NCBI GenBank assembly: GCA_947630825.1
Contig: CANRJA010000015.1
Span: 1 to 46,096 of the forward strand
Direction of reading: 5' to 3'
From: an uncultured Clostridia bacterium
Lineage (GTDB): Bacteria; Bacillota; Clostridia; Oscillospirales; Ruminococcaceae
Length of the DNA stretch: 46,096 nt
In this document: piece after piece, positions 41,883-46,096 of the stretch
Layout of the letters: each line of letters opens with the position of its first letter
Numbering within the stretch: the stretch's first letter is position 1
Notes under the pieces: generated by a model
Databases searched by the model: none
What the model was told of the DNA's origin: nothing
The model's input: the letters and a program-made list of their open reading frames with translations, nothing else
Translations under genes and position numbers: made by a program

Positions 41883-42914
41883 TCATTTTAAATATGGCGA
41901 AATTGCAATATGCAGTATCGGTCTTAACACATATGAGGAGTAGGAAGCGCCATAATATTTATTATAGTTTTTTGCCTCCGAGAATAACGGATCATACGCT
42001 TTGCCGTTTACCTCCGCCCAGCAATGTCCGTAACCCTTACTGTCGTTGCAGACATAAACCTTTTTATAACCTATAGCTCTAGCAAAATACGCAAATGCCG
42101 CGCCGTCCGCATGGCAGTCTCCTCCGCCTCTCTTGAAATGGTCGTTTGCATAAACGGCAGGCCAATCGGCGGTGTTTTTGAACTTTCTGCGCGTTACATA
42201 AGGCTTCTTTATCACCCAGTCGAAACACACCTTGAGCTTCTGTTTTTTGCTCATTTTAACAGAGGTTATCTTCGACAGGATTTTTCTCGCCGTAAGCAGA
42301 GCCTTATAATCTTCGCTCTTAGCTTTGCTCATTTTCTTTCCGTCGGCAAGATAATACTGTGATTTCTTCTTTGAAGCCTCCAGAACGCCTTTGTCGTCAA
42401 GATAGTATGTAACCTTTCCGTCTTTGAAGATACCTGTCTTCATAACGCCCTTTTCATTAAAATAATATCTCTTTGACCCGATTTTTTGAACTCCGACCAT
42501 TCGTATACCCTTTTTATCAAGGTAATACTTCTTCTTTTTTACAGTGAGCCACTGGTTTTTAAGAATCACTCCGTTTTTGTTCGCCCGATAGAAATCTCCG
42601 CCGTTTTGACACCATTTGTTTACGCACAAATACCCAGCCTTGTCAAAAAAATATGTCTGAGAGCCGATTTTCTTTAATCCGACTGCACAGCTTCCGTTAA
42701 TATAATACTGCTTTTTCCCGTTTACTGCTGTTTCCCACCCGTCGGGAACTGAAGCCGTCGGCTTTGAAACTGCGTTTGCATCAGATATCGCCGCCTGCGC
42801 TGAAGGCTCTGTTACCTCTGTGTCGCTTGCATTTACACCTAAAACCGCAGAGGTCAGCATTGTTAAGCTAACCGCAAAAGCCGCCGCCCCTGCCAATATT
42901 TTTGTCGCTTTCAT
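41883..42914 (-). CDS. Exported transglutaminase-like protein with cell-wall-binding repeats
   Basis: This 343-residue protein has a signal peptide (about 1-29), an Ala/Pro/Ser linker and then six or so choline/glucan-binding-type repeats rich in Gly-Tyr-Tyr (KIGSQTYFFDKAGYLCVNKW, KIGSKRYYFNEKGVMKTG) spanning about 60-195. The C-terminal transglutaminase-like domain has Cys267 (GGGDCHADGAAFAYFARAIG), His in GYGHCWAEVNGK and Asp in AYDPLF, a complete Cys-His-Asp triad. It may act as a cell-wall-bound peptidase or cross-linker; the substrate is unknown. ATG follows AGGAGG. Confidence 0.87.
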   Translation of the reverse strand: MKATKILAGAAAFAVSLTMLTSAVLGVNASDTEVTEPSAQAAISDANAVSKPTASVPDGWETAVNGKKQYYINGSCAVGLKKIGSQTYFFDKAGYLCVNKWCQNGGDFYRANKNGVILKNQWLTVKKKKYYLDKKGIRMVGVQKIGSKRYYFNEKGVMKTGIFKDGKVTYYLDDKGVLEASKKKSQYYLADGKKMSKAKSEDYKALLTARKILSKITSVKMSKKQKLKVCFDWVIKKPYVTRRKFKNTADWPAVYANDHFKRGGGDCHADGAAFAYFARAIGYKKVYVCNDSKGYGHCWAEVNGKAYDPLFSEAKNYNKYYGASYSSYVLRPILHIAISPYLK

Positions 42915-42967
42915 CTATGTATTGTCCTCCTGATGTCTTATTTAATCTATTGCCGGAATTTTATTTA

Positions 42968-43957
42968 TCAATATTCAACTCCTGCTTGCTTTAGGCAAGT
43001 CTCCATAATTTTCATTATATCAAGCGTGTCAGAATGAGTGATAATGTCGCTTTCCAGCCTGCCCTCTCTTATGCACTTGTTTACCTCCTCTATTTCATAC
43101 TCATAGCCGTTGAACTTAAAAGGAAGAACTTGTCTTTCAAGAACATTTCCCATATTGTCAAACAGAGTTGTTTCCGCAGTGCAGTGGAACCAGTTTCCCA
43201 TAACTATCCTGCCCTTATCGCCTACGATTATCGCCTTATTTTCGTCTTCAAAGTCAAACCCGCAGAAGGTTATGCCGTAAGCGTCCTTGTATTTCAAAAT
43301 TATGCTGTTGTCATAGTCTACGTCTGTGCGTCCTATGTGGGAATATGTATGGATTTCCTCAGGGTGAGTGCCCAAAAACGCGCTTACAAAGGTAATGGGG
43401 TAAACGCCCAGATCGAGGATAGCTCCGCCGCCTAAGTCTTTTATGAAAAGTCTGTCGTTTTTGTCAAACGGAACTGCGTTTGAAAAATCAGCTTTTATCA
43501 TTTTTATGTTCCCGATTTTTCCGCTTTCTGCCCACTCTTTTGCCTTTCTGAAAGCAGGCTGACATTTAGTCCACATAGCCTCCATAAGGAACGATTTCTT
43601 TTCCTTTGCCAAAGCCGTAAGCTCTTTAAATTCGTCTGCGTTAAGGGTTACCGACTTTTCACAGAGAACGTGCTTTCCTGCGTTAAGACACAGCTTTGTG
43701 TTCTCAAAATGACAGCTCATTGGCGTTGCTATATAAACAACGTCTATGTCGGGGTCTGATACCAAATCATCATAACTGCCGTATGCTCTCTTTATTCCGT
43801 GACGTTTTGCAAAGTCCTCAGCTTTGTCCGCCGAGCGTGAGGCAACAGCCAGCAATTCCATATTATTCTCTTTGATGTTTTCCATAAACTTCATTGATTT
43901 AGCTACAGTCTCGGCAATTTTTCCTGTGGCAAGAATACCCCAATTCAGTTTTTTCAT
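42968..43957 (-). CDS. Gfo/Idh/MocA-family oxidoreductase
   Basis: This 329-residue NAD(P)-dependent dehydrogenase has an N-terminal Rossmann fold (WGILATGKIAETVAKSM, then VVYIATPMSCHFENTKLCLN) and the conserved CEKSVTLN with the catalytic-type Lys. The C-terminal alpha/beta domain (GGGAILDLGVYPITF) binds the substrate. Relatives oxidise sugars, inositols or trans-dihydrodiols; the arabinofuranosidase nearby hints at pentose chemistry but proves nothing. ATG follows AAAAGGAGA. It heads a minus-strand run of three genes with gaps of 53 and 63 bp. Confidence 0.88.
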   Translation of the reverse strand: MKKLNWGILATGKIAETVAKSMKFMENIKENNMELLAVASRSADKAEDFAKRHGIKRAYGSYDDLVSDPDIDVVYIATPMSCHFENTKLCLNAGKHVLCEKSVTLNADEFKELTALAKEKKSFLMEAMWTKCQPAFRKAKEWAESGKIGNIKMIKADFSNAVPFDKNDRLFIKDLGGGAILDLGVYPITFVSAFLGTHPEEIHTYSHIGRTDVDYDNSIILKYKDAYGITFCGFDFEDENKAIIVGDKGRIVMGNWFHCTAETTLFDNMGNVLERQVLPFKFNGYEYEIEEVNKCIREGRLESDIITHSDTLDIMKIMETCLKQAGVEY

Positions 43958-44007
43958 AAGCGTCTCCTTTTGATTGTTTAATTTATTATTGGTAATATAT
44001 ACTTAAA

Positions 44008-44036
44008 AGTATAACTTAATTACAAACAAGTGTCAA
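44008..44036 (-). promoter_or_regulatory. Promoter of the oxidoreductase-led gene run
   Basis: Minus-strand TTGACA (44036-44031), 17 bp spacer and TATACT (44013-44008) give a start near 44001. No terminator is evident before the two downstream genes, so they may share this transcript. Confidence 0.75.
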
Positions 44037-44165
44037 CGCTAAATATTCCCGTTACGGAATAATAAATATCAAATAACCAAATAACCAATATATTTCGCTG
44101 TTTCATTTTTTATTATTTGTGATATACTATACTATAACAACAATAAAAGCAATATGGTGATGGTA

Positions 44166-45377
44166 ATGATAAAGCTGCTGGCTAGAAAGTTTATCAAAGA
44201 CTATAAAAATATAAACGACAAAAAGGTCAGAGAAGCCTACACTGTTCTCTGCGGAACGGCAGGTATTTTTTGCAATATCATTTTATTTTTGCTAAAGCTG
44301 TTTATCGGCATAGCTATGAACAGTATAGCAATTATGGGCGACGCCTTTAACAACCTTTCCGACACAGGCTCAGGCTTAGTTACAATTATCGGGGCTAAGC
44401 TGTCAAACAAAAAGCCCGACGCCGAACACCCTTTCGGTCACGGACGTGTTGAATACATATCGTCTCTGATTATTTCGTTTTTGATTTTGCTGGTAGGCTT
44501 AAAGCTCTTTCAGTCGTCTATCGAAAAAATCAGATTTCCCGAGACTGTGAATTTTAATATCGCTCTTATTATTTTGCTTGTCATTTCTGTTTTGATAAAG
44601 CTGTGGATGTATTTCAGCTTCAAATACGCGGGCAGGCAAATCAACTCAGGCATACTTATTGCAAACTCAAAAGACAGCTTAAACGACGTTTTTTCGACTT
44701 CCGCAGTTATTATCGCAACAGTCATAGGCTCCTTTTTTACAAGACTTCCATTCGACGGTATTATCGGCATAATCGTATCAGTTATCATAGTATTCAACGG
44801 CTTAAAAATCGCAAAGGAAACGATAGGGCATCTTCTCGGCTCTGTACCTGACAGGCAAACGATAAGAAGCATATATAGCATTCTGACTGACTCAAAGGAT
44901 ATAATCGGTATTCACGATCTTATAGTTCACGACTACGGACCGAACAGGGTATTTGCCTCTGTTCACGCAGAAATACCCGACAACGACGACATAGTTGCAA
45001 TTCACGAAACAATAGACTCGCTTGAAAAGAAGGTGAAAAGCGAGCTTGGCATAGACCTTGTGATTCATATGGATCCTGTTTCGGTCAGCAACGAGAAGGC
45101 TCTGCGTCTTAAAGAAGCGGTGAAGTCGATAGTTAGGGAGGAAAACTCCGGCTTTTCGATACACGATTTCAGGATCGCCGACGGTGATGAAGAAACAAAG
45201 GTCATATTTGATTTAGTTATTGACCTTGAGACTTCTCCCGAGCAGGAGAAGAAAATCATTTCTAACATAAAAAGGAAAATAAAAGAATACGACAGCCGTT
45301 GTTTTGCAATAATCAATTTAGACAACAGCTATGTTGAACAGCAGATAAGCAGTATAATTGAAGAGGCAGAGGATTAA
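44166..45377 (+). CDS. Cation diffusion facilitator (CDF) metal exporter
   Basis: This 403-residue antiporter has six membrane helices (first about 35-57) and two cytoplasmic ferredoxin-like domains instead of one. Helix 2 reads GDAFNNLSDTGSGL, so the metal site begins Asn-x3-Asp; helix 5 has NSKDSLNDVF with Asp-x3-Asp. This N-D-D-D set is recalled from manganese exporters of the MntE type, unlike D-D-H-D zinc exporters, so Mn export is a fair guess. HPFGHGRVEYI is the loop motif. ATG 44166 lies four bases after GGTGAT; ATGs at 44154 and 44160 overlap that SD. Confidence 0.88.
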   Translation: MIKLLARKFIKDYKNINDKKVREAYTVLCGTAGIFCNIILFLLKLFIGIAMNSIAIMGDAFNNLSDTGSGLVTIIGAKLSNKKPDAEHPFGHGRVEYISSLIISFLILLVGLKLFQSSIEKIRFPETVNFNIALIILLVISVLIKLWMYFSFKYAGRQINSGILIANSKDSLNDVFSTSAVIIATVIGSFFTRLPFDGIIGIIVSVIIVFNGLKIAKETIGHLLGSVPDRQTIRSIYSILTDSKDIIGIHDLIVHDYGPNRVFASVHAEIPDNDDIVAIHETIDSLEKKVKSELGIDLVIHMDPVSVSNEKALRLKEAVKSIVREENSGFSIHDFRIADGDEETKVIFDLVIDLETSPEQEKKIISNIKRKIKEYDSRCFAIINLDNSYVEQQISSIIEEAED

Positions 45378-45388
45378 TTAGGGTAAAG

Positions 45389-45412
45389 AAAAAGCCTCCG
45401 TTTATGGAGGCT
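45389..45412. terminator. Bidirectional terminator
   Basis: AAAGCCTCC (45389-45397) pairs perfectly with GGAGGCTTT (45404-45412) around GTTTAT-type loop bases; the T-run is better on the minus strand, where it ends the ThiT gene. Confidence 0.78.
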
Positions 45413-45454
45413 TTCATTCGGGAAAATCAAAATATAATAGCTAGAAATGTTATT

Positions 45455-46036
45455 CTATGATTTTGTTCTTATAAGATTAGGTTTTTTAAAATCAAAGAAA
45501 ATAGAAAGTGCAACCACTCCGACAACAGTTATAATACCTTCAAACAGCATATAAAAGCCGTTATAACCGAAGCTATAAGCCCAAACAGACTTCCAGCCGT
45601 CTGCGTATTCGCCCCAAATGGTAACACCTGAAATAAAGTGGCACGCAAAACGCAGCAATGAAGCTGCAGCTGCTCCTAAGCCAATGGCAACAGCCTGTTG
45701 TTTGATTACTTTTCTGAAAATTGCGCCGCCGATACCTAAAACGGCGAATGCAATTACATAGTCCATAAATATCAGGATCAAATATGAGCCGATACCTTTA
45801 ACGTATGCGAAATTACCAAGTCCTTGAAGCAGCATTTGCAGTAAGCCGTGCACAACTCCGGTAAATGCTCCCCACTTAAAGCCATAGCGGTAACCGATAA
45901 TCACAATTGGAGCCTGACTGAATGCTGTTATTGAACCGCCCATCGGCGCTTGAAAGATTGATATGTAAGACAGTACCGTTGCAAGGGCTACCATTATCGC
46001 GCATTCAACAATCTTTCTAATATTTGTGTTTGACAT
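45455..46036 (-). CDS. thiT: Energy-coupling-factor thiamine transporter S component ThiT
   Basis: This 193-residue membrane protein has six predicted helices and binds thiamine for uptake by a shared ECF module (EcfAA'T), which is not in the window. Signatures are APMGGSITAFSQAPIVIIGY, HFISGVTIWGEYADGW and YNGFYMLFEGIIT, with aromatic residues typical of the thiamine pocket. ATG follows AAAAGGAGA. The remaining 60 bases upstream show no TPP riboswitch core; it may lie beyond the window. The link to yjbQ, reported as a thiamine-phosphate synthase, is only thematic. Confidence 0.9.
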   Translation of the reverse strand: MSNTNIRKIVECAIMVALATVLSYISIFQAPMGGSITAFSQAPIVIIGYRYGFKWGAFTGVVHGLLQMLLQGLGNFAYVKGIGSYLILIFMDYVIAFAVLGIGGAIFRKVIKQQAVAIGLGAAAASLLRFACHFISGVTIWGEYADGWKSVWAYSFGYNGFYMLFEGIITVVGVVALSIFFDFKKPNLIRTKS

Positions 46037-46096
46037 ATAAACACTCTCCTTTTAAAATATTTTAAATCAATATTTGAAGCTAACCGCTTTGTAATT

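Noticed and set aside
46037-46096. TPP riboswitch upstream of thiT
   Set aside because: The 60 bases available show none of the conserved TPP riboswitch core; it could lie outside the window.

Overview
The window looks like the chromosome of a low-GC, spore-forming, monoderm gut Clostridia member (Oscillospiraceae/Ruminococcus-like). The reasons are a DAP-type MurE, a SpoVD-like PBP with PASTA domains, a SigH-like sigma factor, strong SD sequences (AGGAGG, or the GGTGAT part of the full SD), several TTG starts, sigma-A promoters with 16-17 bp spacers, and cell-wall-anchored or LRR surface proteins. No rRNA, convincing tRNA, CRISPR array, transposase or phage gene was seen. All family calls come from reading motifs; no database was searched.

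Region 1 (1-11.9 kb) is a division and cell-wall (dcw) cluster on the + strand: spoVD/ftsI, murE, murF, ftsW, murG, murA, ftsQ/divIB, an AT-rich zinc-ribbon gene, then ftsZ with its own promoter and terminator. mraY, murD and ftsA are absent from their usual places. Region 2 (11.9-13.6 kb) holds an orphan fumarase beta subunit, a SigH-like sigma factor, a structured tRNA-like leader and a small zinc-ribbon protein that ends in a strong terminator.

Region 3 (13.6-23.4 kb) is dominated by one 3,099-residue surface protein with a signal peptide, a VWA domain, six tandem pilin-type isopeptide domains and a sortase-like tail. Its leader is unusual: an extended -10 promoter, a 16-codon ORF that ends in a run of ten G, and an intrinsic terminator before the big gene. 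Changing the G count by one would let ribosomes run across the terminator, so the leader could be a phase-variable attenuator.

Region 4 (23.4-33.4 kb) carries tex, a patatin-like lipase coupled to a membrane-anchored metallophosphoesterase, an XRE regulator divergent from a BspA-like LRR surface protein with three dyads between them, a YfcE-like phosphodiesterase, a cassette of three unknown small proteins, a lipoprotein divergent from a second XRE regulator with a palindrome inside the lipoprotein promoter, and YjbQ.

Region 5 (33.4-46.1 kb) carries YfhO, a NUDIX ADP-ribose pyrophosphatase, an apparent unannotated type I toxin-antitoxin locus (36.7-37.04 kb), a MATE exporter, MetY, a minus-strand run of Gfo/Idh/MocA oxidoreductase, transglutaminase-like exported protein and GH51 arabinofuranosidase, a CDF metal exporter, and ThiT. 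Two intergenic repeats with covarying GC-rich hairpins lie at 36.58-36.70 and 40.18-40.30 kb.
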